Shown piece by piece: positions 53,455-60,284 of a stretch of 60,284 nt of DNA (positions are counted from its first letter, which is position 1; every line of letters starts with the position of its first letter). Below the pieces are notes generated by a model, which was given only the letters and a program-made list of their open reading frames with translations, was not told where the DNA came from and searched no databases. Source of the DNA: JAHJTW01 sp964545545 (lineage in GTDB: Bacteria > Krumholzibacteriota > Krumholzibacteriia > LZORAL124-64-63); assembly GCA_964545545.1 (NCBI GenBank), contig CAZJGK010000007.1:1-60284 (forward strand), in the 5' to 3' direction. Made by a program: the position numbers and the translations under genes.

Positions 53455-54454
53455 GGAGACCTTTCTTCAAGGAATCCCAGTATGCCGATGCCGAGGAAAC
53501 GATGAGTTCCCCCGGCGAATCGCCGCCCCTGCGCTCCCGCACGACCACGCTGAAGGGTTTGGATTTGCCGTAGCGCTTGAGTTCCGCCAAGGCGTCACTC
53601 AACTCGGCAGGGTGCGTGTAGCGGCCGATCATGTGATCGACCAGGGCAACGGTCAGGGTGATCAGCGGGAACCGCGTCGATTTTCCGTTGCGCCCGTCGA
53701 CGACCAGGTAACCCCGTTTAAGATCTTCCTGATCGTGAAGGTCCCCCGCTCCATGATCAAATTCATCGATGATATGCTGGGCCAGTCCTTCGGACCCCTG
53801 GGCCTCGGTGACGACCACGAAATCATCTCCCCCCACATGGCCCACGAAATCCCGCTGGGAGCCGAATTTCTGGGTGCAGCCGACCAACACGCCGGCCAGG
53901 AAGGAGATGGCGCGATCACCCCGTGAATAGCCGTAGTAATCGTTGAAACTCTTGAAGCGGTCGATGTCGATGTACATCAGGCCGAAATCCTTGCCCTCGT
54001 TCAAACGGCCCTTGATTTCCCGCTCGATGGCCCGGTTGCCCGGCAGACCCGTCAGGGGATTGGCCTCGCGTTCGCGCCGGGTCGTTTCCAGCAGGTTGGT
54101 CACCCGCAGCAGAAGTTCGTCCTGCTGGAACGGCTTGATGATATAATCGTTGGCGCCCCCGCGCAGACCCTGGACCCGGTCGGTGACATCACCCTTGGCC
54201 GTCAACATGATGACCGGCAGGCGGGCCGTTTCATACCCGGCACGAATGATTTCCAGGACGGCAAAACCATCCATGCCCGGCATCATGACATCAAGCAGCA
54301 CAAGATCCGGCTGAAAACCAGCCACCACCTTCCAGGCCTCTTCGCCGTCTGCGGCGGTTTGGACCTCGAATCCCTCTTGTTCAAGCAGGAAATGCAGGAT
54401 TTCTCGGATATGCGGATCGTCATCCGCAACCAAAATTCGTGCCTTTTCGGACAT
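53447..54454 (-). CDS. Response regulator with GGDEF-type domain (GGDDF)
   Basis: The 335-residue protein has a receiver (DDD at 11-13, Asp55 in LLDVMMPG, IIKPF) and a diguanylate-cyclase-like domain (about 130-310) with NPLTGLPGNRAIE, the metal Asp in YIDIDRFKSFND and a signature GGDDF (208-212) in place of GGDEF. The inhibitory RxxD motif upstream is lost (SQRD). Cyclase activity is possible but needs testing because of the Glu to Asp change. ATG 54454 has AAGGA nearby. It is the first gene of the signalling operon, 98 bp after tsaD. Confidence 0.9.
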   Translation of the reverse strand: MSEKARILVADDDPHIREILHFLLEQEGFEVQTAADGEEAWKVVAGFQPDLVLLDVMMPGMDGFAVLEIIRAGYETARLPVIMLTAKGDVTDRVQGLRGGANDYIIKPFQQDELLLRVTNLLETTRREREANPLTGLPGNRAIEREIKGRLNEGKDFGLMYIDIDRFKSFNDYYGYSRGDRAISFLAGVLVGCTQKFGSQRDFVGHVGGDDFVVVTEAQGSEGLAQHIIDEFDHGAGDLHDQEDLKRGYLVVDGRNGKSTRFPLITLTVALVDHMIGRYTHPAELSDALAELKRYGKSKPFSVVVRERRGGDSPGELIVSSASAYWDSLKKGLHV

Positions 54455-54552
54455 TTCTTTCCTTTTGGTTGGGCGAGAATTTTTGAATTGGTCCATGTCC
54501 GGGCCGTTGTTGATCAAGGCCCCGCAAGCTTTATGCCATGGTTTGGATGGAG

Positions 54553-55575
54553 TTATCGCCAGCTGGAGAGGGGCGCGCGGGCAAAACTGTCCAGATCGAA
54601 GGTGTCACGGAGGCCGGCCGCCAGATGATGGTATCCGGCCAGGGCGATCATGGCCGCGTTGTCCATGCAATACATCTGGCGCGGAGGGGTAAAATGCAAC
54701 CCTCGGCGGTCGGCTTCGCTCTGGACACGCTCGCGCAGCCAGCCGTTGGCGGATACGCCGCCGGCCAGATAAACCGCCGGCACACCGTACCGTTCAGCCT
54801 GGGCGAACAACTTGCCGGCCAGAACATCCACGATGGCGTCTTGCAGATCGCGGCAAACATCGCTGATATCCCTGTCCGACAGAGGTCGCGGCAAGGCATC
54901 GATAACCAGCCTGACGGCCGTCTTCAGACCGCTGAAGCTGAACACGGGGCGGGGATCCTTCAACAATGGTCGCGGCAGCTTGAACCGTCCCGGCGTGCCG
55001 TCCCGGGCCAGGCGGTCGATGTGCGGGCCACCGGGATAGGGCAGGCCCATGAGCTTGGCCGTCTTGTCGAAAGCCTCGCCCGCGGCGTCGTCCAGGGTGC
55101 CGCCCAGCCGTTGGTAGCGCCCGATTTCCGGCATGTGGATCAACTCGGTGTGTCCACCCGACACCACCAGCACGATCGCGGGCAGAACCATCTTTCCGGT
55201 CAGACCGTTGGCCAGGATGTGCCCTTCGAGGTGATGGATGCCCACCAGCGGCAGGCCGGCGGCCAGGCTCAGCGCCTTGCCCGTGGAAAGCCCGACCAGC
55301 AGAGCGCCGATCAGTCCGGGACCGGCCGTCACCGCCACCCCGTCCAGATCCTTGAGGGCGAGATTTTCCTGCTTGAGCAGCACGTCGACCAGGGGCAGCA
55401 GATTCACCAGATGCGCGCGCGAAGCCAGTTCCGGCACGACCCCACCAAAATGGTCGTGCAAATCGACCTGGGAGGAAATCAGGTTGGCGGCGCGGCATGT
55501 GGCGCTGTCATAGACCGCCACGCTGGTGTCGTCGCAGGAGGTCTCGATGCCGAGGACTTTCATGGCGCCGCTCAT
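54553..55575 (-). CDS. tsaD: tRNA N6-adenosine threonylcarbamoyltransferase
   Basis: TsaD transfers threonylcarbamoyl to A37 of tRNAs reading ANN codons, together with TsaB and TsaE. The 340 residues show LGIETSCDDT, the metal His pair in GIHHLEGHILA, VLVVSGGHTEL, GEAFDKTAKLMGLPYPGG and LAGGVSANGWLRE. ATG 55575 overlaps the stop of the nnr gene (ATGA); MKVLG at 55563 is the alternative and the more usual family start. It belongs to the HAD-nnr-tsaD run. Confidence 0.96.
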   Translation of the reverse strand: MSGAMKVLGIETSCDDTSVAVYDSATCRAANLISSQVDLHDHFGGVVPELASRAHLVNLLPLVDVLLKQENLALKDLDGVAVTAGPGLIGALLVGLSTGKALSLAAGLPLVGIHHLEGHILANGLTGKMVLPAIVLVVSGGHTELIHMPEIGRYQRLGGTLDDAAGEAFDKTAKLMGLPYPGGPHIDRLARDGTPGRFKLPRPLLKDPRPVFSFSGLKTAVRLVIDALPRPLSDRDISDVCRDLQDAIVDVLAGKLFAQAERYGVPAVYLAGGVSANGWLRERVQSEADRRGLHFTPPRQMYCMDNAAMIALAGYHHLAAGLRDTFDLDSFARAPLSSWR

Positions 55576-57182
55576 GCCCCTCCTAGCCTGGGCGGCCAGA
55601 TGGCCTCACGCAGGCCTGCGTCTGCGCTGGCGATTTTTTCCAGGTCCTCGAATACCGGTCCCATGGCCGCGGCCACTTCCCGCACCAGCACCGCGCGCGA
55701 ACTCCGACCCACCGCGGCAAGGGTGCCGGCCCGGCCGTGCACATAGGCGCCCAGCAGGGCGGCGGCCGGCGCGCCAATCCCCTGGGCCAGCAGACCGCCG
55801 ATCAGACCGGTCAGCACGTCGCCGGAACCCCCGCGGGCCAGGGCGTCATCGCCGGAGGGATTCAGAAACACCCGACCGTCAGGCATCGCGACCAGCGAGG
55901 GGCTGCCCTTGAGCATGACCACGGCGTTCCAGGCGGCGGCGGCTTGCGCCGCAATTTTGAAGCGAGCGGATTCGACCTCTTGCGTGGAGATCCCCAACAG
56001 CCGGCCCATTTCCCCCGGGTGAGGGGTCAGCACGACGTTGCCGTGGGCAAAATGCGGGGTCTGACCCGCCCGGGACCAGGCTCCCAGACCATCGGCGTCC
56101 ACCACCAGGGGCAGGGTGCACGCGGATTGCATGCCCATGGCCCAGGCGTCGGTGGCAGGTTCCGCGTCCAGGCCCGGCCCCACGGCCACCGCGCTTTGAC
56201 CCTCGGTGAGGTTTTCCCAGATCGGAGTCGCCGGGGGCAGGATGGTGCCAGTGGCGGTCTCATCCATGGTGCGCACCAGGATCTCGGGCAGGGCCGCGCG
56301 CAGGGGAACCTCCAGGGATTGGGGGACGGCGAGGGTTACCAGGCCGGCGCCCGAGCGCAGAGCGCCCAAGGCCGCCAGGTGGGCGGCGCCCCCGAAGCGG
56401 CGTGAGCCGGCCACCAGCAGGACCTTGCCGCAACGATACTTGTGGGTAAATGTGGGCCGGGCCGGCAGCAACGCCGCATACTCCTGCTCGTCCAGATAAT
56501 GATGATCCGGAGCATGGCGCGCACAGATTTCCCCGGGAAAGCCGATGTCCACGACGACAATTTCGCCGGTGAAATCCCGGCCCGGGGCCAGCAGCAGGCC
56601 CAGCTTGGGCATCTGAACGGTGATGGTCAGATCGCAGGCCACGGCCACAGGATTGACCTCGCCCGAATTTCCGTTGACCCCCGAGGGGATATCCAGGGCC
56701 ACGCACGGCATGCCCAGATCGTTGACGGCGCGGAACAGATCGGCGTATCCGGCGCGCAGGGGCGGCGTGACGCCCGTGCCGAAGACCGCGTCCACGAGCA
56801 CCGCGGCCGCGTCGGCATATTCCTCCAGCACCTCGGGCCAGGCGGCCGGGTCGGTGGCCACGATGATGTTCACCCCGGCGGGCAACAGCTCCAACTTGCC
56901 GCGGGCCGTCTCGGTGAGCGTCTCCGGTGCGGCCAGAAGCATGACGGTCGTGGGCACACCTTCCTGCTGGAGCTTGCGCGCGACAACCAGACCGTCACCG
57001 CCGTTGTTGCCCTTGCCGCAGAGCACCAGCACGCCGCCCTCGGCCTCCTCGTGCTCCAGGAAATCCAGCAGGATCTCGCTCATGGCGAGGCCCGCGCGTT
57101 CCATCAACTCGCTGCCGCTGGTGCCTGCAACGATGGTGTCACGGTCGATGAGCGCCATTTGTCCCGCCGTACAAACTCTCAT
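55572..57182 (-). CDS. nnr: Bifunctional NAD(P)H-hydrate epimerase / ADP- or ATP-dependent dehydratase
   Basis: This enzyme repairs hydrated NADH and NADPH. In the 536-residue protein the N-terminal YjeF-type epimerase has CGKGNNGGDGLVVAR, DAVFGTG and LDIPSGVNGNSGEV. The C-terminal ribokinase-like dehydratase has HKYRCGKVLLVAGS, VLTPHPGEMGRLL, VMLKG and GGSGDVLTGLIGGLLAQG. ATG 57182 has GGAGGG upstream and overlaps the HAD stop (ATGA). Its end overlaps the tsaD start, so HAD, nnr and tsaD are translationally coupled. Confidence 0.96.
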   Translation of the reverse strand: MRVCTAGQMALIDRDTIVAGTSGSELMERAGLAMSEILLDFLEHEEAEGGVLVLCGKGNNGGDGLVVARKLQQEGVPTTVMLLAAPETLTETARGKLELLPAGVNIIVATDPAAWPEVLEEYADAAAVLVDAVFGTGVTPPLRAGYADLFRAVNDLGMPCVALDIPSGVNGNSGEVNPVAVACDLTITVQMPKLGLLLAPGRDFTGEIVVVDIGFPGEICARHAPDHHYLDEQEYAALLPARPTFTHKYRCGKVLLVAGSRRFGGAAHLAALGALRSGAGLVTLAVPQSLEVPLRAALPEILVRTMDETATGTILPPATPIWENLTEGQSAVAVGPGLDAEPATDAWAMGMQSACTLPLVVDADGLGAWSRAGQTPHFAHGNVVLTPHPGEMGRLLGISTQEVESARFKIAAQAAAAWNAVVMLKGSPSLVAMPDGRVFLNPSGDDALARGGSGDVLTGLIGGLLAQGIGAPAAALLGAYVHGRAGTLAAVGRSSRAVLVREVAAAMGPVFEDLEKIASADAGLREAIWPPRLGGA

Positions 57183-57928
57183 AACTGCCCTCCCGCGAGG
57201 GGTTTTGGCCCCAGGCCTGCGTTCAGCTTGTCCAGAATGTCCAACAATTGCATCATGTCTTCGGCCACGAAATCGGGTTCGGTGGTGTCTGCGCCTGACT
57301 TGGTGGCGTACTTGGAATATTGATCGCCATAACGGGCGTACACCGTGTGCAGACCCGCGTTGCGGCCGCCCAGGATGTCCCGCTCGCGCCAGTCGCCCAT
57401 GACCAGCGCCCGCGCGGGGGAAACACCCAGTTTTTCGAGCGCCATGCGGAAGGGTTTGGGGTCGGGCTTGTGGACGCCGGTGTCGTCTATGGTCAGCACA
57501 AGATCGAACGTGTGCTGAAGACCCAGCGCCACCAGCCGCAACCAGGCCTCGAAGCGGGGCGCGTCGCTGACCACAGCCAGTTTGTAGCCCTGCTTGATCA
57601 GGTGGTTCAACACCATTTGGCAATGAGGATACAACACCAGCGAGCTGTCCCGCGCCCGGCGATAGGCCACCACGGCGGAGGCCAGAATACGGTCGTCGAC
57701 CCGCCCGATGGTTTGCTCCAGAAAGATATTGAACACCCGCTGGTACTCGATGCCGCGATCCTTGTAGATGGCAAACAGGTCCGTGACCGCTGCTTCGCGG
57801 CTTACCGGCAGACCGGCATCGATCATGGCGTCCACAGCCTCGATGATGCTGCGCTCCTTGGCGCGCATGAAATCGGTCAGGGTATTGTCGAGATCGAAAA
57901 TCACCGCGTCGATCAAACGTCCAGCCAC
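57179..57928 (-). CDS. HAD-superfamily hydrolase
   Basis: The 249-residue protein has all four HAD motifs: FDLDNTLTD with both catalytic Asp, VVSDAP, a Lys in HKPDPKPF and GDWRERDILGG. The cap is helical (subfamily IA, phosphoglycolate-phosphatase/haloacid-dehalogenase-like). The substrate is unknown. GTG 57928 was chosen because AAAGGA lies 9 nt upstream and the family start is there; an in-frame ATG further upstream at 57991 adds 21 residues without similarity. It is the first gene of the minus-strand run toward priA and divergent from the CPBP gene. Confidence 0.9.
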   Translation of the reverse strand: MAGRLIDAVIFDLDNTLTDFMRAKERSIIEAVDAMIDAGLPVSREAAVTDLFAIYKDRGIEYQRVFNIFLEQTIGRVDDRILASAVVAYRRARDSSLVLYPHCQMVLNHLIKQGYKLAVVSDAPRFEAWLRLVALGLQHTFDLVLTIDDTGVHKPDPKPFRMALEKLGVSPARALVMGDWRERDILGGRNAGLHTVYARYGDQYSKYATKSGADTTEPDFVAEDMMQLLDILDKLNAGLGPKPLAGGQL

Positions 57929-57999
57929 GATCCACCATCCTTTGACAGAGCCTGTGGACAATATTAACCTCAACGGGTCCCGATTGCACAATCGATCTG

Positions 58000-58863
58000 A
58001 TGACCAATCTTCAACCCGGCGGCCCCATGGACAATCTTCCCGACTTATATCTTCTGCCCGAAGAACCCGGGCTGTGGGCCCAGTGGGGCCGGCTACGCAT
58101 ACTGTGGCTGATCCTGCTGCTGGGCGCTGGCAATTTCTTTTTCCAGAGCCTGGCCTTCCTGGTCACCGGAGGATTGTTCTGGCCCGTGCTGGCCGGAGCC
58201 ATCCTGGGTGTGCTGGTTCCCCTGGGCATCATCTTCGTTCGCCACGGCTTCGACCTGCGTCGTGATCTGCGGCTGGGACCCGTCTCCCCGGGCTTGCTGA
58301 TCGCCGCCTTGCTGCTGGCGCTGGCCGCCCTGGCGCCCACATCGCTGCTGGCCGAGCTTTCCTTGCGGTTGCATCCGCCGGATCCCAAGTGGATCAAGTT
58401 CTTCAGCGACAACCTGCAGAACTCCCCAGGCCAGATCGCCCTGGCGACGGCCGCCGGAGTCGTCCTGGCGCCCCTGGTGGAGGAAATCATCTTCCGCGGC
58501 CTGCTCCAGCGCCTAGTGGCCCGCACCTGGGGACCCTGGCCGGGCATCATGATTTCAGCCCTGATCTTCGGCCTGGTCCACGGCGAACCCTGGTTCCTGT
58601 TCGGCTTAATCGGCGTGGGGCTCGTGCTGGGTTTTCTGTTCGAAGCCACCGGTTCCCTGAGCCTATGCTGGGCTGCTCACGCCCTGCACAACGCAGTCTC
58701 CCTGGTGGTCATGTTCAGCGGCAAGAATTCCTCCCTGCAGCCCTCGTCTCTTGGTTTTCAGGATTGGGCGCTGGCGGGCGGATCGCTGGTGGTGCTGGTC
58801 GGACTGGGATGGTGGTTATGGAAGAGGAGCGGACACCTCGATCGCGGCGAGATCCTTTTATAA
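58000..58863 (+). CDS. CPBP-family intramembrane metalloprotease
   Basis: The 287-residue protein has about eight hydrophobic segments and the three motifs of the CAAX/bacteriocin-processing (Abi) family: EExxxR in PLVEEIIFRGLLQR, FxxxH in FGLVHGEPW, and HxxxN in HALHNAVS. These form the metal site in the membrane. Substrates of bacterial members are mostly unknown. ATG 58000 and ATG 58027 are both possible starts, without a clear ribosome binding site. It is divergent from the HAD gene with 71 bp between. Confidence 0.9.
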   Translation: MTNLQPGGPMDNLPDLYLLPEEPGLWAQWGRLRILWLILLLGAGNFFFQSLAFLVTGGLFWPVLAGAILGVLVPLGIIFVRHGFDLRRDLRLGPVSPGLLIAALLLALAALAPTSLLAELSLRLHPPDPKWIKFFSDNLQNSPGQIALATAAGVVLAPLVEEIIFRGLLQRLVARTWGPWPGIMISALIFGLVHGEPWFLFGLIGVGLVLGFLFEATGSLSLCWAAHALHNAVSLVVMFSGKNSSLQPSSLGFQDWALAGGSLVVLVGLGWWLWKRSGHLDRGEILL

Positions 58864-58942
58864 ACCGCGTAGAGGGTGCTTTCGTCTTCAATCGATTCGT
58901 GTTCCAGCCGGCGGGCGGGTCATTCCCGCGACCTGAATTCCG

Positions 58943-58970
58943 TTGACGGTTTGGCCGTGTGATCTAACAT
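58943..58970 (+). promoter_or_regulatory. Candidate promoter for the membrane-protein gene
   Basis: TTGACG (58943-58948) and TAACAT (58965-58970) are separated by 16 bp in the 182-bp gap after the CPBP gene, about 75 bp before the start of the next gene. The minus-35 matches five of six consensus bases. Confidence 0.45.
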
Positions 58971-59045
58971 GGTGATTCAATCATTCCAGGAACCATAATT
59001 CGAGATCAAAGGATATTGTTTTGCTGAAACCTGAAGTCGAATTTC

Positions 59046-60128
59046 TTGCATAACGGAGTGCGAAATGGGGAAGTGGCGAGCGTGCCTCCCCGCGGATCCC
59101 GTCATGGCTTGCAACGAGATCTCCTGGCCGGGCATCATCTGGACCTGTTCCTCGTCAGTGCCGTTTGCACCGTCCTGCTGATCCGATTCTCCCTTCATTT
59201 AACCGGCTATCCCACTGTGGGCGGAAGTCATCTGCACATTGCGCACATGCTCTGGGGCGGCCTGCTCATGTTGGCCGCCCTCATCGTCCTGCTCGCATAC
59301 CTCGGACGGCGCAGCCGGCAGTACGCCGCCTTCCTGGGTGGGGTGGGATTCGGCACCTTCATCGACGAAGTGGGCAAATTCCTCACCCACGACAACGACT
59401 ACTTCTACAGGCCCGGCGTTGCGGTCATTTACGTGATATTCGTGCTGTTCTACCTGGTGGCGCGTTCCCTGATTCGACGGCGCCCCAGCCATGTGGAGTA
59501 CCTGGTCAACGCCCTGCAGGAAGTCGGCGAAGTGGCCGCAGGGGATCTGGATCGGGAAGAGCGCGACCGCGCCCTGGGTTATCTGGCTCGCGGGCGCCAG
59601 GGTGATCTCGTGGTCGCGACCTTGCGCGACCTCCTGCGGCGGAGCGACTTGATCGAGGTAGAAAGTCCGGGACGCCTGGCAACCTGGCGTCGGAGAATCC
59701 TCGCCGGCTACAAGCATTTGGCGGTCTCGAGGCAATTCACGCGTGGCCTGGTGATGTTCTTCATCGCCCAGCTCACGGTCAAACTGGTCTACCTTGGTGT
59801 CATGTGGTTCGGCCAGCGCGCGCCCCACCACCTCCTGCTCCGTCTGCAGAACCCCTGGTCCGTTACACCCGATGGCTCTGCTTTCTCGGCCAGTCTGCTG
59901 CTCGCCGCTTCGCTTTTGCAGATCGTCTTCGTATCCCTGGGTCTGATCAAGCTCAAGAAATCACGCCTCGACGCGTTCCACATGTTCCAGCGCTCTATCC
60001 TGGTATCGATCTTTTTCAGCCAAGTGTTGCTTTTCTACCGTGACCAGTGGGGCGGCTTGATCGGCCTGGGTTTCAATGTGCTTCTATTCGCCGCGCTGAG
60101 ATTCATGATTGGTTCCGAACAGACCTGA
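59046..60128 (+). CDS. Multi-pass membrane protein of unknown function
   Basis: The 360-residue protein has about seven hydrophobic segments, near residues 33-52, 64-86, 95-110, 125-143, 232-250, 278-300 and 320-350. A soluble, charged stretch of about 80 residues (EYLVNALQEVGEVAAGDLDREERDRA region) lies in the middle. The third segment holds GVGFGTFIDEVGKFLTHDND, a GxGxFIDE-type motif that looks conserved. I know no function for it. The start is uncertain: TTG 59046 is used, while GTG 59058, 59073 and 59085 are in frame and none has a clear ribosome binding site. Confidence 0.75.
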   Translation: MHNGVRNGEVASVPPRGSRHGLQRDLLAGHHLDLFLVSAVCTVLLIRFSLHLTGYPTVGGSHLHIAHMLWGGLLMLAALIVLLAYLGRRSRQYAAFLGGVGFGTFIDEVGKFLTHDNDYFYRPGVAVIYVIFVLFYLVARSLIRRRPSHVEYLVNALQEVGEVAAGDLDREERDRALGYLARGRQGDLVVATLRDLLRRSDLIEVESPGRLATWRRRILAGYKHLAVSRQFTRGLVMFFIAQLTVKLVYLGVMWFGQRAPHHLLLRLQNPWSVTPDGSAFSASLLLAASLLQIVFVSLGLIKLKKSRLDAFHMFQRSILVSIFFSQVLLFYRDQWGGLIGLGFNVLLFAALRFMIGSEQT

Positions 60129-60193
60129 GCCGGGACGACCGGACAACGAGACCGGACGCTCACCGGGCCTGTTCCAGGCACGATGTCCCGCCT

Positions 60194-60284
60194 CTACCCC
60201 GGCAGTTCGTAGCACACCACCTCGTGCGGCCCGTGGTCGGCATCGTCCTCGTCGGAGTCGGTCCCTCCGGACTGTATCATCATC
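60194..60284 (-). CDS. 3' end of an unrecognised gene
   Basis: A minus-strand frame enters from the right edge and ends with TAG at 60194-60196. The visible C-terminus of about 29 residues is acidic (SGGTDSDEDDADHG) and finishes HEVVCYELPG. It converges on the membrane-protein gene with 65 bp between. Too little is present to name it. Confidence 0.4.
   Translation of the reverse strand, partial: MMIQSGGTDSDEDDADHGPHEVVCYELPG

Noticed and set aside
1..60284. CRISPR array, insertion sequence or prophage
   Set aside because: No regularly spaced repeats, transposase, integrase or phage structural genes were seen; the holin-type segment at 583-2604 is part of a phosphatase-family protein.

Overview
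The window is a GC-rich (roughly 60-65% by eye), densely packed stretch of a bacterial chromosome. It contains one run of 100 Ns (51499-51598), so it is a draft scaffold. No rRNA, phage, insertion sequence or CRISPR was seen. A Gram-negative lifestyle is suggested by an HlyD/MacA-type fusion protein with FtsX/MacB-type permeases, a probable outer-membrane beta-barrel protein and many exported proteins. A four-subunit pyruvate:ferredoxin oxidoreductase together with B12-dependent MetH suggests anaerobic or facultatively anaerobic metabolism. The gene mix (Yip1-HlyD-FtsX operon, VPS10/BNR protein, TPR plus peptidase-MA-like pair, many two-component/c-di-GMP proteins) recalls uncultured lineages near the FCB/Gemmatimonadota-type bacteria. 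That placement is inference, not proof.

Layout. 1-4187: tRNA-Glu(CUC) and tRNA-Gln(CUG) with a terminator, a membrane-anchored alkaline-phosphatase-superfamily protein and gltX, all on the minus strand. 4236-9828: an exported TPR protein coupled to a degenerate peptidase-MA-like protein, then on the plus strand an MBL-fold hydrolase overlapping an alpha/beta-hydrolase-fold protein without its serine nucleophile, then gmd. 9916-16938: a degenerate-GGDEF/EAL protein, metF-metH, and a small WxxGxW-type exported protein. 17264-21969: a first signalling cluster (response regulator-PAS, HDOD, response regulator with dead HD-GYP, PAS histidine kinase). 22095-32486: a VPS10/BNR secreted protein, then a minus-strand operon of a divergent ketol-acid reductoisomerase, Yip1 protein, HlyD/MacA, two FtsX-type permeases (no ATPase) and SthA.

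32597-41088: tRNA with CAU anticodon, tilS-ftsH-folP, a convergent beta-barrel protein in an operon with an asparagine-synthetase-like protein whose glutaminase half is eroded, and a divergent Cys-rich exported protein with a strong promoter and terminator. 41187-45592: porGDAB and aroB. 45642-57928: a long minus-strand run of HAD hydrolase, nnr, tsaD, then a second signalling operon (response regulator-GGDDF, hybrid kinase-HD-GYP, response regulator, kinase-GAF-HD-GYP, response regulator) leading into priA. 58000-60284: a CPBP protease, a multi-pass membrane protein of unknown function and the 3' end of one more gene.

How the genes work together. tRNA-Glu, tRNA-Gln and gltX form an aminoacylation neighbourhood. 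metH and metF carry out methionine/one-carbon metabolism. porGDAB makes or uses acetyl-CoA with ferredoxin. The most unusual content is the two signalling clusters. Together they hold four single or fused receivers, three histidine kinases and three HD-GYP domains, and the HD-GYP catalytic residues that can be seen are largely lost. Two of the kinases are fused to HD-GYP domains in the same polypeptide. Several other families in the window also keep their fold signature but have lost catalytic residues.
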